Below, one piece after another: positions 46,123 to 55,292 of a stretch of DNA of 64,000 bases. Positions within the stretch are counted from its first letter, which is position 1. Each line of letters begins with the position of its first letter. Location: contig NZ_CP044232.1 in NCBI RefSeq assembly GCF_008727775.1, positions 434,001-498,000 on the forward strand, given 5' to 3'. This DNA comes from Microbacterium lushaniae. Lineage in GTDB: Bacteria > Actinomycetota > Actinomycetes > Actinomycetales > Microbacteriaceae. Below the pieces are notes generated by a model, which worked only from the letters and a program-made list of their open reading frames with translations, did no database searches and was not told where the DNA came from. The translations under genes and the position numbers were made by a program.

Positions 46123-47190
46123 TCAGGCGGAGGTCTCGCGCGCGATCGCCGCGACGAAGGCGTCGATGTCGTCCTCGGTGGTGTCGAAGCTGCACATCCA
46201 CCGCACCTCGCGGCGCGTGGCGTCCCAGTCGTAGAAGCGGAAGCTCTCGCGGAGGCGATCGGCCACGCCCGCCGGCACCGTCGCGAACACGCCGTTGGCC
46301 TGGGTGGGCTGGGTGAACGCGACGCCGCGGATCGTGCCGTCCGCCAGCCCCGCCTCGATGCCATGGCGCAGGCGCTGGGCCATCGCGTTGGCGTGCGCGG
46401 CGTTGCGCAGCCACAGGTCGCCCTCGAGCAGCGCGATCAGCTGCGCGGAGACGAAGCGCATCTTGCTGGAGAGCTGCATGTCGAGCTTGCGCAGGTAGGT
46501 CAGGCCGGCCGATGCCTCGGGGTTGAGCACGACGATCGCCTCGCCCATCATGGCGCCGTTCTTGGTGCCCCCGAAGCTCAGCACGTCCACACCGACGTCG
46601 CGCGTGAAGGCGCGCAGCGGCAGACCGAGGGATGCGGCGGCGTTGGCGATGCGCGCGCCGTCCATGTGCAGCCGCATCCCGCGCTCGTGCACGTGCTCGG
46701 AGATGGCCCGCAGCTCCTCGACGCTGTAGAGGGTGCCGAGCTCGGTGGACTGCGTGATCGAGACCACGAGCGGCTGCGCGCGGTGCTCGTCGCCCCAGCC
46801 CCACGCCTCCCGGTCGATGAGCTCGGGCGTGAGCTTGCCGTCCTCGGCGGGCACGCCGAGGATCTTGATGCCGGCCACGCGCTCGGGCGCGCCCCCCTCG
46901 TCGACGTTGATGTGCGCGGTGGATGCGGCGATCACGGCGCCCCAGCGCGGCAGCATCGACTGGAGCCCGACGACGTTGGCGCCGGTGCCGTTGAACACCG
47001 GATACGCCTCGACGCCCTCGCCCAGGTGCGCGGCGAAGACCTCGTGCAGGCGCGCGGTGTACGCATCCTCGCCGTAGGAGATCTGATGACCACCGTTGGC
47101 GGTGGCGATCGCGGCGAGGACGTCGGGGTGAACGCCGGAGTAGTTGTCGGAGGCGAAGCCGCGTACGGCGGCGTCATGCAGTGGGGTCAC
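46123..47190 (-). CDS. ltaE: Low-specificity L-threonine aldolase
   Basis: PLP-dependent fold-type I enzyme of 355 residues that cleaves threonine or allo-threonine to glycine and acetaldehyde. Recognised blocks are FASDNYSGVHPDVLAAI, ITQSTELGTLYSVEEL, LHMDGARIANAAASLG and the Schiff-base lysine in SFGGTKNGAMMGEAIV. The GTG at 47190 gives the usual length and family start; TAGGCT ends 8 bases upstream. A longer upstream reading frame is antisense to other genes and was rejected. It converges on the MFS gene with 12 bp between. Confidence 0.92.
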   Translation of the reverse strand: MTPLHDAAVRGFASDNYSGVHPDVLAAIATANGGHQISYGEDAYTARLHEVFAAHLGEGVEAYPVFNGTGANVVGLQSMLPRWGAVIAASTAHINVDEGGAPERVAGIKILGVPAEDGKLTPELIDREAWGWGDEHRAQPLVVSITQSTELGTLYSVEELRAISEHVHERGMRLHMDGARIANAAASLGLPLRAFTRDVGVDVLSFGGTKNGAMMGEAIVVLNPEASAGLTYLRKLDMQLSSKMRFVSAQLIALLEGDLWLRNAAHANAMAQRLRHGIEAGLADGTIRGVAFTQPTQANGVFATVPAGVADRLRESFRFYDWDATRREVRWMCSFDTTEDDIDAFVAAIARETSA

Positions 47191-47198
47191 GGCATCCC

Positions 47199-47204
47199 AG
47201 CCTA
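47199..47204 (-). promoter_or_regulatory. -10 box of the threonine aldolase gene
   Basis: On the minus strand TAGGCT ends 8 bases before the GTG at 47190. Confidence 0.4.
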
Positions 47205-47246
47205 CGTGCGCTGCCGGCGCCCGCGCCGACCGGGCCGCAGGCGGAT

Positions 47247-47939
47247 TCAGACGGCGGGGGTGAGCTCGATGACGGCGTCGGCCCACGCCGAGGCATCGTC
47301 GTCCCACAACGCGACGAACGCGTCGGCGAGGGCGTCCTCGAGGCCCGCGAGGCTCGCGACGCGGAAGATCACCGCCGCAGCGGTCTGGGATGCGCCGGCA
47401 TCCCGTGCGGACTTCGCGAATCCTTGACCCACCGCGCGCGTCCACGCCTCGCTGGCGGCCTTGATCGCGGCGTAGTTCGCGCCGCCGGCGAGGGGCCGCG
47501 CCACGGCGGTGGAGGACACGATGGCCAGGCGTCCCGCGGTGGAGGCGCGCAGGTCGTCGTCGAAGGCTCGCGAGACGTGCCGAAGAGTCGTGAGCGACAC
47601 CTCGAGCGCGCGGAAGTCGGCGTCGGACTGACCGGCCAGGCCTCCGCCCCCGCGCCATCCGCCCACCAGCTGCAGCACGCCGTCGATGGGCCCGTGCTCG
47701 GCGTGCACGCCTTCCGCGAGGGCGGCCACCGCGTCCTCGTCGGCCAGGTCGCACGTCACCGTCGCGATCCCCGGGACGTCGTCTCGGAGCGCGTCGAGTT
47801 TGAGCGGATCGCGGCCGGCGACCACGACGCGCGCGTCGGCGGCACGCAGGGCTCTGGCCGCGGCGGTGCCGGCCGCACTCGTGCCTCCGGCCAGCAGCAC
47901 GAGCCGTCCGGCGACGAGTTCGTCCACGTCGGTGTCCAC
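47247..47939 (-). CDS. SDR-family NAD(P)-binding protein
   Basis: Protein of 230 residues with an SDR-like Rossmann fold: LVLLAGGTSAAGTAAARALR (modified TGxxxGxG), VVVAGRDPLKLDAL, then AIVSSTAVARPLAGGANYAAIKAASEAW, where Tyr and Lys of the YxxxK site are kept (YAAIK). The C-terminal substrate region is short. The GTG at 47939 is preceded by TACACT at a 6-base distance. It is the second of two minus-strand genes after the NRDE gene, 47 bp apart. Substrate unknown. Confidence 0.8.
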   Translation of the reverse strand: MDTDVDELVAGRLVLLAGGTSAAGTAAARALRAADARVVVAGRDPLKLDALRDDVPGIATVTCDLADEDAVAALAEGVHAEHGPIDGVLQLVGGWRGGGGLAGQSDADFRALEVSLTTLRHVSRAFDDDLRASTAGRLAIVSSTAVARPLAGGANYAAIKAASEAWTRAVGQGFAKSARDAGASQTAAAVIFRVASLAGLEDALADAFVALWDDDASAWADAVIELTPAV

Positions 47940-47945
47940 GCGGCC

Positions 47946-47951
47946 AGTGTA
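47946..47951 (-). promoter_or_regulatory. -10 box of the SDR gene
   Basis: On the minus strand TACACT ends 6 bases before the GTG at 47939. Confidence 0.5.
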
Positions 47952-47986
47952 GGGGGTGGGCGAGCCGCCGGCAGGGGCGCCCTCGG

Positions 47987-48703
47987 TCACAGCGCCGGCT
48001 CCACCAGGCGCACGCGATTCCACTGCCCCGGCTCGGCCAGCTCCCCGTAGGCGAGGTCCACGCCCTCGGGGCCGACGCTCGCCGCGCACACCAGCAGCGA
48101 CAGCGTCTCCACGCCATAGGGGCGGTTGTCGCGGACGATCGCGCGGTCATCGGTCGGCGGCAGCTCGGCGCTGCGCTCGAGCAGCAGCATCCACTCCCGC
48201 CACCACGGCGCGGACGCGGCGACGGGCGGGGCGGCGGCGAACTCCGGCAGCCACCGCGCGATGCGGGGCGTCGCCGGGTCGTCGACGTCGTCGTGCGCGA
48301 TCATGTGCACCCCCGGCTCCAGCACGCGCTCGCGCACCGAGGTGCCGTCCCACCCGGTCACGCGAGCCCCGTCGCGGTCGACGACGACGAGGTTGAAGCC
48401 GTTCGTGCGCGGCTGCGCGGGCCGGCGTCCGTCGACCGCGTCGAGCACGATCGCGCCGCGCGACTGCGTGGCCCCGGGCACCTCGCGCCGGTTGAGGATC
48501 ACCGCGAGGCGGGAGCGGGCGGCATCGGCGGCCAGCCACGCACCGCCGGCGCGGGCGTCGCGCACCCCGATGACCCCCGGATGGGTCTGCGGCCACCACG
48601 GGCCCGGCGGGTCCCACGCGCGCGCAGGGTCCTCGTCGCGGATCGCCAGCACGTGCGCCGGCTCGGCCGGATGCTGCGGAACGTGCACAATGACGGTGCA
48701 CAT
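47987..48703 (-). CDS. NRDE (TANGO2-like) family protein
   Basis: Protein of 238 residues. It begins MCTVIVHVP with the near-N-terminal Cys2 typical of Ntn-hydrolase-like NRDE/TANGO2 proteins, followed by LAIRDEDPARAWDPPGPWWP, LAVILNRREVPGATQSRGAI and FNLVVVDRDGARVTGWDG, the core family segments. In animals TANGO2 affects haem or lipid metabolism; the bacterial role is unknown. The ATG at 48703 has GGGAGA upstream. It is divergent from coaBC with 45 bp between. Confidence 0.88.
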   Translation of the reverse strand: MCTVIVHVPQHPAEPAHVLAIRDEDPARAWDPPGPWWPQTHPGVIGVRDARAGGAWLAADAARSRLAVILNRREVPGATQSRGAIVLDAVDGRRPAQPRTNGFNLVVVDRDGARVTGWDGTSVRERVLEPGVHMIAHDDVDDPATPRIARWLPEFAAAPPVAASAPWWREWMLLLERSAELPPTDDRAIVRDNRPYGVETLSLLVCAASVGPEGVDLAYGELAEPGQWNRVRLVEPAL

Positions 48704-48748
48704 GGGCTGCTCTCCCGCCTGCGCCCGGCCCCGTGGAAGGATGGGCGC

Positions 48749-49969
48749 GTGTTCATCGTCGTCGGCGTCACCGGAGGCATCGCCGCCTACAAGACCGTGC
48801 ACCTGGTCCGGCTGCTGGTGACCGCCGGACACGAGGTCCACGTGATCCCGACCGAAGACGCGCTGCGCTTCGTCGGTCTCACGACGTGGGAGGCGATCAG
48901 CCGCCACCCCGTCACCACCAGTGTGCACGAGGATGTCGCCGAGGTGCGCCATGTCGCCCTCGGCCGCCGCGCCGACCTCGTCATCGTCGCCCCGGCCACC
49001 GCGCACACCCTCGCCTCGATGGCGGCGGGACTGGCCTCGGATCTGCTCGGGACGACGCTGCTGGCGACGTCGGCGCCGGTCGTGGTGGCCCCCGCGATGC
49101 ACAGCGGGATGTGGGCGCATCCGGCCACGCGTGCCAACGTGGCGACACTGCGCTCGCGCGGCGTGCACGTCGTCGGTCCCGACGACGGGGCGCTCACCGG
49201 CGGCGACTCCGGGCCCGGCCGCATGAGCGAGCCCGAGACGATCGTGGCGGCCGCGCTCGCGGTGGTGCCTGCCCGCTCCGACCTGACCGGTCTGGAGGTG
49301 GCCGTCTCCGCCGGCGGCACGCGCGAGCCGATCGACCCCGTGCGCTTCGTGGGCAACCGCTCGAGTGGCCGCCAGGGCGCCGCGCTCGCGGCAGCGGCCG
49401 CCGATCGCGGGGCGGACGTCACGCTCGTGGCGGCGCACGTGGACGACGGCGTCCTCGCCGAGGTCTCGCGGCATCCCCGCGTGCGGATCCGGCGCGCCGG
49501 CACCGTGGACGAGCTCGCCGCGGCGATGGCCGAGGTCGCCGGCGTGGCCGACGTCGTCGTGATGGCCGCCGCCGTGTCGGACTACCGTGCCGCCGAGGTG
49601 AGCGAACGCAAGCTCAGCAAGGAGGATGCCGGCGGGGACGAGGTGACGCTGCGCTTGGTCCGCACGCCCGACATCGTCGCGGGCCTGGCCGACCGCCGCC
49701 GCCCCGGGCAGACCGTGGTGGCCTTCGCCGCCGAGACGGAGGCCGACCCCGACGCACTGGTCGATCGCGCGCTGCGCAAGGCCGCGCGCAAGGGCGTGGA
49801 CCTGCTCGTGGCCAACCGCGTCGGCTGGACCGCCGGCTTCGGCTCGTCGGAGAACGCCGTGGTCATCGTCTCGGGCGCCGGTGACGTCCTGGCCCGCGCC
49901 GAGGGAGGCAAGCGGGAGGTCGCCGACTCCGTGTGGGACGCCGTCCTCTCCGCCCGCCTCCAGCGGTGA
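48749..49969 (+). CDS. coaBC: Bifunctional phosphopantothenoylcysteine decarboxylase/phosphopantothenate-cysteine ligase CoaBC
   Basis: Coenzyme A biosynthesis enzyme of 406 residues. The CoaC flavoprotein part (1-175) has GVTGGIAAYKTVHLVRLL, PATAHTLASMAAGLASDLL and PAMHSGMW; the CoaB part has VSAGGTREPIDPVRFVGNRSSGRQG, MAAAVSDYR and LVANRVG, where cysteine is joined to CTP-activated phosphopantothenate. Start is GTG at 48749, 6 bases after AAGGAT. Full length. Its stop abuts the stop of the convergent DUF6421 gene. Confidence 0.95.
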   Translation: MFIVVGVTGGIAAYKTVHLVRLLVTAGHEVHVIPTEDALRFVGLTTWEAISRHPVTTSVHEDVAEVRHVALGRRADLVIVAPATAHTLASMAAGLASDLLGTTLLATSAPVVVAPAMHSGMWAHPATRANVATLRSRGVHVVGPDDGALTGGDSGPGRMSEPETIVAAALAVVPARSDLTGLEVAVSAGGTREPIDPVRFVGNRSSGRQGAALAAAAADRGADVTLVAAHVDDGVLAEVSRHPRVRIRRAGTVDELAAAMAEVAGVADVVVMAAAVSDYRAAEVSERKLSKEDAGGDEVTLRLVRTPDIVAGLADRRRPGQTVVAFAAETEADPDALVDRALRKAARKGVDLLVANRVGWTAGFGSSENAVVIVSGAGDVLARAEGGKREVADSVWDAVLSARLQR

Positions 49970-51400
49970 TCAGTCGCTGCCGCGGATTCCGGCGGTGGCG
50001 GCGATGACCGGACGCATCTTCTTCTCCAGCGCCTCGTAGAACATCGACAGCGGGAACTCGTCGTCCAGGACCGCGTCGGTGTAGCCCTTCGGCGGACCTG
50101 CCAGCACCTCGTCGGGAAGTCCGCGCGCCCACTGCGAGGCCGGATGCGGCGTCAGGACGCTTCGCACGAGGTCGTACGCCGCCAGCCAGTGCGCCGTCTT
50201 CGGTCGGTCGATCGAGCGCCAGTACAGCTCGTCGATCGCGTCGCCGAGCGCGACGACGGCGGCGGGGACCTCGGCCCAGTCGAAGGCGAGCGCGGTGTCG
50301 GTCCAGTGCAGCACGCCCCGCTGGTGCAGCCACGCGAACAGCAGCTGCCCGCCCACGCCGTCGTAGTTGCGCACGCGCGACCCGGTGATGGCGAAGCGGA
50401 AGATCCGGTCGAAGATCACGGCGTACTGCACCCGTACGGCGTTGTCGAGCATCGCCTGCTCCGCGGCATCCAGCGGTTCGGCGCGCTCCTGCAGCCGGTG
50501 CTGGATCGCGACGCACTCACGGAAGGCCGTGAGGTCGCAGCGCAGCTCCTCCAGCGAATAGAGGAAGTACGGCATGCGCTGCTTGATCATGAACGGGTCG
50601 AACGGCAGATCGCCGCGCATGTGCGTGCGGTCGTGGAGGATGTCCCACATCACGAACGCCTGCTCGGCGACGTCCTGGTCCGCCAGCATCCGCGCCGCGT
50701 CCGCCGGCAGCTCGAGTTTCGTGATCTCTGCCGCCGCGCGCACGACGCGGCGGTAGCGGGCGGCCTCGCGATCCTGGAAGATCCCGCCCCACGTGAAGGC
50801 GGGGATCTCCCGCAGCGCGACGGTCTCGGGGAACAGCACCGCCGAGTTCGTGTCGTAGCCGGGCGTGAAATCCACCAGGCGCAGCGACACGAAGAGGCGG
50901 TTGGCGTACTCCGTCTCCAGGCGGGCGATGAACTCCGGCCAGATCACCTCGACCAGCAGAGCTTCCACGTGCCGGTCGCGCGAGCCGTTCTGCGTGTACA
51001 TCGGGAACACCACGAGGTGGCGGATGCCGTCGATCCGGTGCCGCTGCGGCTGGAAGGCCACGAGCGAATCGAGGAAGTCGGGCACGCCGAATCCCTGCTC
51101 CGCCCAGCGGGCGAAGTCGGCGACGCAGGCGCCGAGGTACTCCGCATCGTGGGGGAAGCGGGGGGCGAGCTCGCCGATGGCTCCCGTGATCTCGGCGACG
51201 AGGGATGCGGCGGCGTCGTGATCGGCGGCGTCGGGGACCGAGCCGTCCTGCGCCTGCAGGCCCTGCAGCGCCGTCGCGGCGTGCTTGAGGGCGCGCCAGG
51301 CGGGGGAGTCCTCGACGCCGGGGGCACGGCCGTCCTCGACGACCTCGGGTTCGCCGACGATGGCCTTGTGCGCACGGGAGGTGGCGGCGGAAACGGGCAT
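49970..51400 (-). CDS. DUF6421 family protein
   Basis: Cytoplasmic protein of 476 residues. Characteristic segments are FPMYTQNGSRDRHVEALLVE, TPGYDTNSAVLFPETVALRE, MWDILHDRTHMRGDLPFDPF and KQRMPYFLYSLEELRCDLTA. The His/Asp-rich HDRTHMRGD patch looks like a metal or active site. The family is confined mainly to Actinobacteria and has no established function. GGAGG lies about 6 bases before the ATG. Confidence 0.85.
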   Translation of the reverse strand: MPVSAATSRAHKAIVGEPEVVEDGRAPGVEDSPAWRALKHAATALQGLQAQDGSVPDAADHDAAASLVAEITGAIGELAPRFPHDAEYLGACVADFARWAEQGFGVPDFLDSLVAFQPQRHRIDGIRHLVVFPMYTQNGSRDRHVEALLVEVIWPEFIARLETEYANRLFVSLRLVDFTPGYDTNSAVLFPETVALREIPAFTWGGIFQDREAARYRRVVRAAAEITKLELPADAARMLADQDVAEQAFVMWDILHDRTHMRGDLPFDPFMIKQRMPYFLYSLEELRCDLTAFRECVAIQHRLQERAEPLDAAEQAMLDNAVRVQYAVIFDRIFRFAITGSRVRNYDGVGGQLLFAWLHQRGVLHWTDTALAFDWAEVPAAVVALGDAIDELYWRSIDRPKTAHWLAAYDLVRSVLTPHPASQWARGLPDEVLAGPPKGYTDAVLDDEFPLSMFYEALEKKMRPVIAATAGIRGSD

Positions 51401-51509
51401 GGGAACCTCCGATCTTCGAGGTCGGGCCGGCGCGGATGCGCGGCGTCGATCAGGTGCCGTCAGCCTACCTCCGGCCTGTCAAGCGTCCCCGTTCCGGACC
51501 GCCGGCCGC

Positions 51510-51515
51510 TATCGT
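51510..51515 (+). promoter_or_regulatory. -10 box of the lipid-kinase-like gene
   Basis: TATCGT ends 6 bases before the ATG at 51522. Confidence 0.5.
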
Positions 51516-51521
51516 CGCGTC

Positions 51522-52472
51522 ATGTCCGATGATCGCCCCCCGGCGCGCCCCGACGGCGACGGGCTGCTGCTCCTGGCCAACAGCAGCGCCGGGCAGTCCG
51601 TGGCCCGCATCGACCCGCTGCCCGAGATCCGCCGGCGGCTGCCCGCGGCCCGCGTGGTCGAGCTCGGCCCCGACGACACCCTCGACGACGCGGTGGCCGA
51701 GGCGATGGCATCCGACGAGCCGCCCGCCGTGCTGGGCGTGCTCGGCGGTGACGGATCGGTGTCGCGGATGGCGCACCTGGCCCGCCGGCATGACGTGCCG
51801 CTGCTGGTTCTCCCCGGCGGCACGTTCAACCACTTCGCCCGCGCCGCGGGCCTCGACGACGTCGACACCGCCCTGGCGACCTTCGCCGACGGACGCGTCC
51901 GTACGGTGGCGGTGGCGGAGGTGTCGGCCGGCGACGGTGAGCCGGTCACCGTCCTGAACGCCGTGTCGCTGGGCGCCTACCCCCAGTTCCTCTCCGAGCG
52001 CACGCGCCGGGGGAACCTCGGCAAGTGGCTGGGCGGGGTGGTGGCCACGTGGCGTTCGCTGCATGGGGCGCGTCCGCTGGGCATCGTGCACGACGGGCGG
52101 CGCGCGTCGGTGTGGTCGGTGTTCGTCAGCGTGGGACGCAACGACCCCGACCGGCACGCCATGATGCAGCGCGCGCGGCTGTCCGACCCGGTGCTGGACG
52201 TGCGCATCCACCACGCGCGGGGCTCCCGCGTCCGCGCGATGGCCTCGCTCGCCTTCGGCCGCCGCACGATCTCGGTGCTGCGCGCGCTCCGTCTGATGCC
52301 CCCCTCGTCCGATCTCGAGCGGTTCGTGGAAGCGGAGTGGGTCATCGACGTGCGCCCCGGCGACGCTCCCGCGGTGTACGTGCACGACGGCGAGCTCGAG
52401 GAGGCCGACCCGGCCGGATTCACGCTCCGCGTCCGCGCGGTGCCCGACGCGCTGCGCGTGTACGCCCCGTGA
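51522..52472 (+). CDS. Diacylglycerol kinase-like (DAGKc domain) protein
   Basis: Protein of 316 residues with a DAGK catalytic fold. The nucleotide-binding motif GGDGSVSRMAHLARR begins at residue 75, followed by LLVLPGGTFNHFARAAGLDD, the second family signature; the C-terminal beta domain includes VIDVRPGDAPAVYVHDGEL. Such proteins phosphorylate diacylglycerol, sphingoid bases or phosphatidylinositol at the membrane. The substrate cannot be told from sequence. It converges on the response-regulator gene with 9 bp between. Confidence 0.88.
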   Translation: MSDDRPPARPDGDGLLLLANSSAGQSVARIDPLPEIRRRLPAARVVELGPDDTLDDAVAEAMASDEPPAVLGVLGGDGSVSRMAHLARRHDVPLLVLPGGTFNHFARAAGLDDVDTALATFADGRVRTVAVAEVSAGDGEPVTVLNAVSLGAYPQFLSERTRRGNLGKWLGGVVATWRSLHGARPLGIVHDGRRASVWSVFVSVGRNDPDRHAMMQRARLSDPVLDVRIHHARGSRVRAMASLAFGRRTISVLRALRLMPPSSDLERFVEAEWVIDVRPGDAPAVYVHDGELEEADPAGFTLRVRAVPDALRVYAP

Positions 52473-52481
52473 ACGCTCGGA

Positions 52482-53087
52482 TCAGATCCACCCGCTCGCC
52501 TCGGCGTCGCGCGCCGCGTCGGCCACGGTGACCGATCCGAGCTTCTGACGGCACGCCGTCAACACGTTGCGGACGGTGCCGCGGGCCAGATGCAGCCGCA
52601 GGGCGATCCCGGCGACGTCCATCCCCCGCGCGGCGAGGCGCAGCACATCCCGCTCGCGCTCGGTGAGGGGCGAGGGGGGCAGGCTCAGCGCGTCGGCGGC
52701 CAGGGCCGGGTCGACGTACCGTTGGCCCCCGTGCACGCGCCGGATGACGTCGGCCAGGGTGGCCGCGGAGGCGCCTTTCACGACGAAGCCGCGTGCGCCG
52801 GCGGCCAGGGCCGCCGGCAGGTGCACGGGGCGGCCGCGGCCGGTGAGGATGACGGTGCGGCATGTCGGCAGCGCGCGGGCGAGCTCCGCCGCGACGCCCA
52901 TGCCGTCCAGACGTGGCATGTCGAGGTCCACCACGGCGACGTCGGGGCGGTGACGGGCGGCGGATTCCACTGCGTCCCGGCCGTCGGCGGCCTGTGCGAC
53001 GACGTCGACGTCGTCTTCCAGGTTGAGGAGCTGGGCGAGGGCGACGCGGATGAGCTCCTCGTCGTCGGCGATCAGTACCCGGATCAC
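52482..53087 (-). CDS. NarL/LuxR-type response regulator
   Basis: Response regulator of 201 residues. The receiver domain has the acidic pocket IADDEE and phosphoacceptor Asp54 in AVVDLDMPRLDGM, plus Lys in FVVKGAS; the C-terminal LuxR helix-turn-helix is LTERERDVLRLAARGMDVAG, with RGTVRNVLTACRQKLG. The start overlaps the kinase stop by 4 bp (ATGA). The likely partner is the histidine kinase at 53084. Confidence 0.93.
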   Translation of the reverse strand: MIRVLIADDEELIRVALAQLLNLEDDVDVVAQAADGRDAVESAARHRPDVAVVDLDMPRLDGMGVAAELARALPTCRTVILTGRGRPVHLPAALAAGARGFVVKGASAATLADVIRRVHGGQRYVDPALAADALSLPPSPLTERERDVLRLAARGMDVAGIALRLHLARGTVRNVLTACRQKLGSVTVADAARDAEASGWI

Positions 53088-54241
53088 GCGAGCATCCCCA
53101 CGCTGGCCCGCAGCTCGAACTCGTCCTCTCGACGCACCACCTCGAGCCGGCCGCCCGCTTCGCGCAGCCGCTCGCGGATGCCGTCCAGGCCGCCGCTGGC
53201 GGCGTCGCCGGAGAGGTCACCGCCGCGGGAGCCGGCGCCGTCGTTGGTCACGAGGAGCCGCACGAGTGTGCCGTCGCTGGTGAGGGAGATGGCGCAGTGC
53301 GTGGCGGTGCTGTGACGCAGCACGTTGGTGACGGCCTCCCGCGCGATCGGCGCGAGCACGGCGTCCCGGTGCCCGGCTGCGGCGGGATCGACGTGGATGG
53401 TGCAGGCGATCCCGGAAGACTGCAGCACCTGCCCGAGCGCTCCCACCTCCGCGGCGAGGTCGACGCGCCGCGAGTGCGCGACGGCGGTGCGCACCTCGGT
53501 GAGAGCGGATGCGGCGAGCCGGCGGATGGCAGCGGCTTCGGGTCGGAGGTGCGGTGCGTCCGTCCCGCGCTCGATCACCTCGGCCTTCAGCGCGATGACG
53601 GAGAGGGTGTGGCCCAGGAGGTCGTGGACGTCGCGGGCGAAACGCAGCCGCTCCTGGTCGACGGCGAGCGCGGCGACCGCTTCGCGACCGGCGTGCGCGT
53701 CGGCGAGGAGGTTCCACAGCCACACCGGGCTGAGGTTCACGAAGGCGAGACCACCCCCGGCCAGGACGACGATGAGAAGGCTCTGCACAGGCGATCCGCC
53801 CGTCACCGCGGCGACGGCGACGGCCACGGCGCACGCGGCGAGCATGCCGGCGGCGGCGAGCAGGGGTCGCAGGAGGAGGGGGAGGGTGCCGACGATCGCC
53901 GCGCCGATCCAGGCCCACGTCTGCCACCCACCCGCGGCGACAGGGCCGACCAGCACCGTCGACAGCGCGGCGGCGACGCCGAACGCGACCTGCCACGCAC
54001 GCCGCACCCGCGTGCGCGCCTGCGGCGTGACGCTCTCGTACAAGACCCCCGCCTGAGTGAGGGTGAAGCCCGCGATGCCGACGGCGCCCAGCGCGATCCA
54101 CGCCGGCCGCGTCTCGCGCAGGAGACCCACGCCCGGCATGAGGAGGCTGCTGAGCACCGTGGTCGAGAGCCACACCAGGGACAGCAGGCGGGCCCGGCGT
54201 ACGCGCTGCGAGACCCGATCGGCGGGCGCCGTGAGGATCAT
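53084..54241 (-). CDS. DesK-type sensor histidine kinase
   Basis: Membrane kinase of 385 residues with about five or six TM helices in the first 175 residues and no large external domain, so it likely senses membrane state. The HisKA_3 dimerisation helix has His206 in FARDVHDLLGHTLSV; the ATPase domain has REAVTNVLRHSTA (N box) and a C-terminal glycine segment SGGLDGIRERLREAGG. TACAAT ends 8 bases before the ATG. Possible targets include the membrane-protein gene at 54351, which is divergent. Confidence 0.92.
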   Translation of the reverse strand: MILTAPADRVSQRVRRARLLSLVWLSTTVLSSLLMPGVGLLRETRPAWIALGAVGIAGFTLTQAGVLYESVTPQARTRVRRAWQVAFGVAAALSTVLVGPVAAGGWQTWAWIGAAIVGTLPLLLRPLLAAAGMLAACAVAVAVAAVTGGSPVQSLLIVVLAGGGLAFVNLSPVWLWNLLADAHAGREAVAALAVDQERLRFARDVHDLLGHTLSVIALKAEVIERGTDAPHLRPEAAAIRRLAASALTEVRTAVAHSRRVDLAAEVGALGQVLQSSGIACTIHVDPAAAGHRDAVLAPIAREAVTNVLRHSTATHCAISLTSDGTLVRLLVTNDGAGSRGGDLSGDAASGGLDGIRERLREAGGRLEVVRREDEFELRASVGMLA

Positions 54242-54249
54242 GGTCGCCG

Positions 54250-54255
54250 ATTGTA
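54250..54255 (-). promoter_or_regulatory. -10 box of the histidine kinase/response regulator pair
   Basis: On the minus strand TACAAT ends 8 bases before the ATG at 54241. Confidence 0.55.
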
Positions 54256-54350
54256 GACCTGCGCCGCTCCCGGTGACGGCGTGCGCCTTTCACGTCGGGT
54301 CGTGCAGCCGCCACGGGTCCTCGGCCACCGGGCCGCCCGAGGCTGAGCGC

Positions 54351-55175
54351 ATGAACACCACACCCACCCTCACTCCGTCCCGCTCGTCCCTCGCGGGCCC
54401 GTCCACGACTGCATCCGCCGGCCGGTGGCTCCTCGCCGTCGGCGAACTGGTCCTCGTCGCGGCCCTGTCGATGATGCTCGTGGATCAGGTCACCGGCGCG
54501 GTGATCGGCGCGCTCGGGCTCTTCCCCCTGGTGGCCCACCCCGCCGGCATCGCCCTCGTCATGACCGTGGACGTGCTCTTCGGCACGGTGCTGTGGCTGG
54601 TCCACCGCGGCCGATCGACGCGGGCCATCCTCGCGGTGGCGGGGGCGACCACCCTCGGCTTCGCCGCTCCCCTCGTGCCGTTCGCGCTCGTGGCCGTCGT
54701 GAGCTGCATGCCCGCGCACTTCGGCATCGGCGCGCGCCCCCTTCGTGCCGTGAGCTCCTCGCCCGTGCGTCGCGGGGTGGAGCGCGTCGCGCGCCGGTGG
54801 CCGACGGTGCTGGCGCTCCTGCTCACCTTCGGCGAGTTCCTGCGCCCGGGGGTCTCACCCGTGTGGGCGCTCGTGCTGCTGGGCGCGGAGTACCTCGTGA
54901 TCGGTGGCATCCGCCGTCAGTTCGGCGATCGCCGGATCCTCGCCCTCCACGTCGTGGGCGCCCTGGCGTACGCGGCGCTGGCCGTCGCCGCCCTGAACGT
55001 GCCGTCCGTGGCCGCCGGCCTCCTCATCGGCGTGGGCTGGATCCTGCACGCCGGATGGGATGTCGCACTGCACCGCGCAGACATCGTCACGTGGCGCTGG
55101 TACGCGGAGGCCTGCATCGTCATCGACCTCGTGGTCGGGCTGTCGGCGATCGTCGCGGTGCTCTCCCGGATCTGA
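54351..55175 (+). CDS. Hypothetical multi-pass membrane protein
   Basis: Protein of 274 residues with about seven hydrophobic segments after a Ser/Thr/Pro-rich N-terminus of 22 residues. Features include ALVAVVSCMPAHFGIGARPL, GVSPVWALVLLGAEYLVIGG and GLLIGVGWILHAGWDVALHR, with His/Asp residues in the last helix that could form a polar site. No family is recognised with certainty. It is divergent from one two-component pair and upstream of another, with a hairpin after its stop. Confidence 0.75.
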   Translation: MNTTPTLTPSRSSLAGPSTTASAGRWLLAVGELVLVAALSMMLVDQVTGAVIGALGLFPLVAHPAGIALVMTVDVLFGTVLWLVHRGRSTRAILAVAGATTLGFAAPLVPFALVAVVSCMPAHFGIGARPLRAVSSSPVRRGVERVARRWPTVLALLLTFGEFLRPGVSPVWALVLLGAEYLVIGGIRRQFGDRRILALHVVGALAYAALAVAALNVPSVAAGLLIGVGWILHAGWDVALHRADIVTWRWYAEACIVIDLVVGLSAIVAVLSRI

Positions 55176-55183
55176 CCCCTCGT

Positions 55184-55223
55184 CCGGGCGCCCGCAGACT
55201 CAAGACCGTCTGCGGGCGTCCGG
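55184..55223 (+). terminator. Hairpin terminator
   Basis: CGCCCGCAGAC (55189-55199) and GTCTGCGGGCG (55208-55218) form a perfect 11-bp stem with an 8-base loop, extended by five further pairs including one G-U. It starts 9 bases after the stop of the membrane-protein gene. Confidence 0.7.
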
Positions 55224-55278
55224 CGCCCGCGGGGATACATACATCGGCAGGCTGATGCCCCGGGCCACCGGCTCCGCG

Positions 55279-55284
55279 TAGCCT
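55279..55284 (+). promoter_or_regulatory. -10 box of the second histidine kinase gene
   Basis: TAGCCT ends 8 bases before the ATG at 55293. Confidence 0.45.
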
Positions 55285-55292
55285 CGGAGACG

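Noticed and set aside
46123-48150. A 675-residue fusion containing threonine aldolase
   Set aside because: The extra N-terminal half is antisense or out of frame to the SDR and NRDE genes; the GTG at 47190 gives the normal enzyme length with a -10 box upstream.
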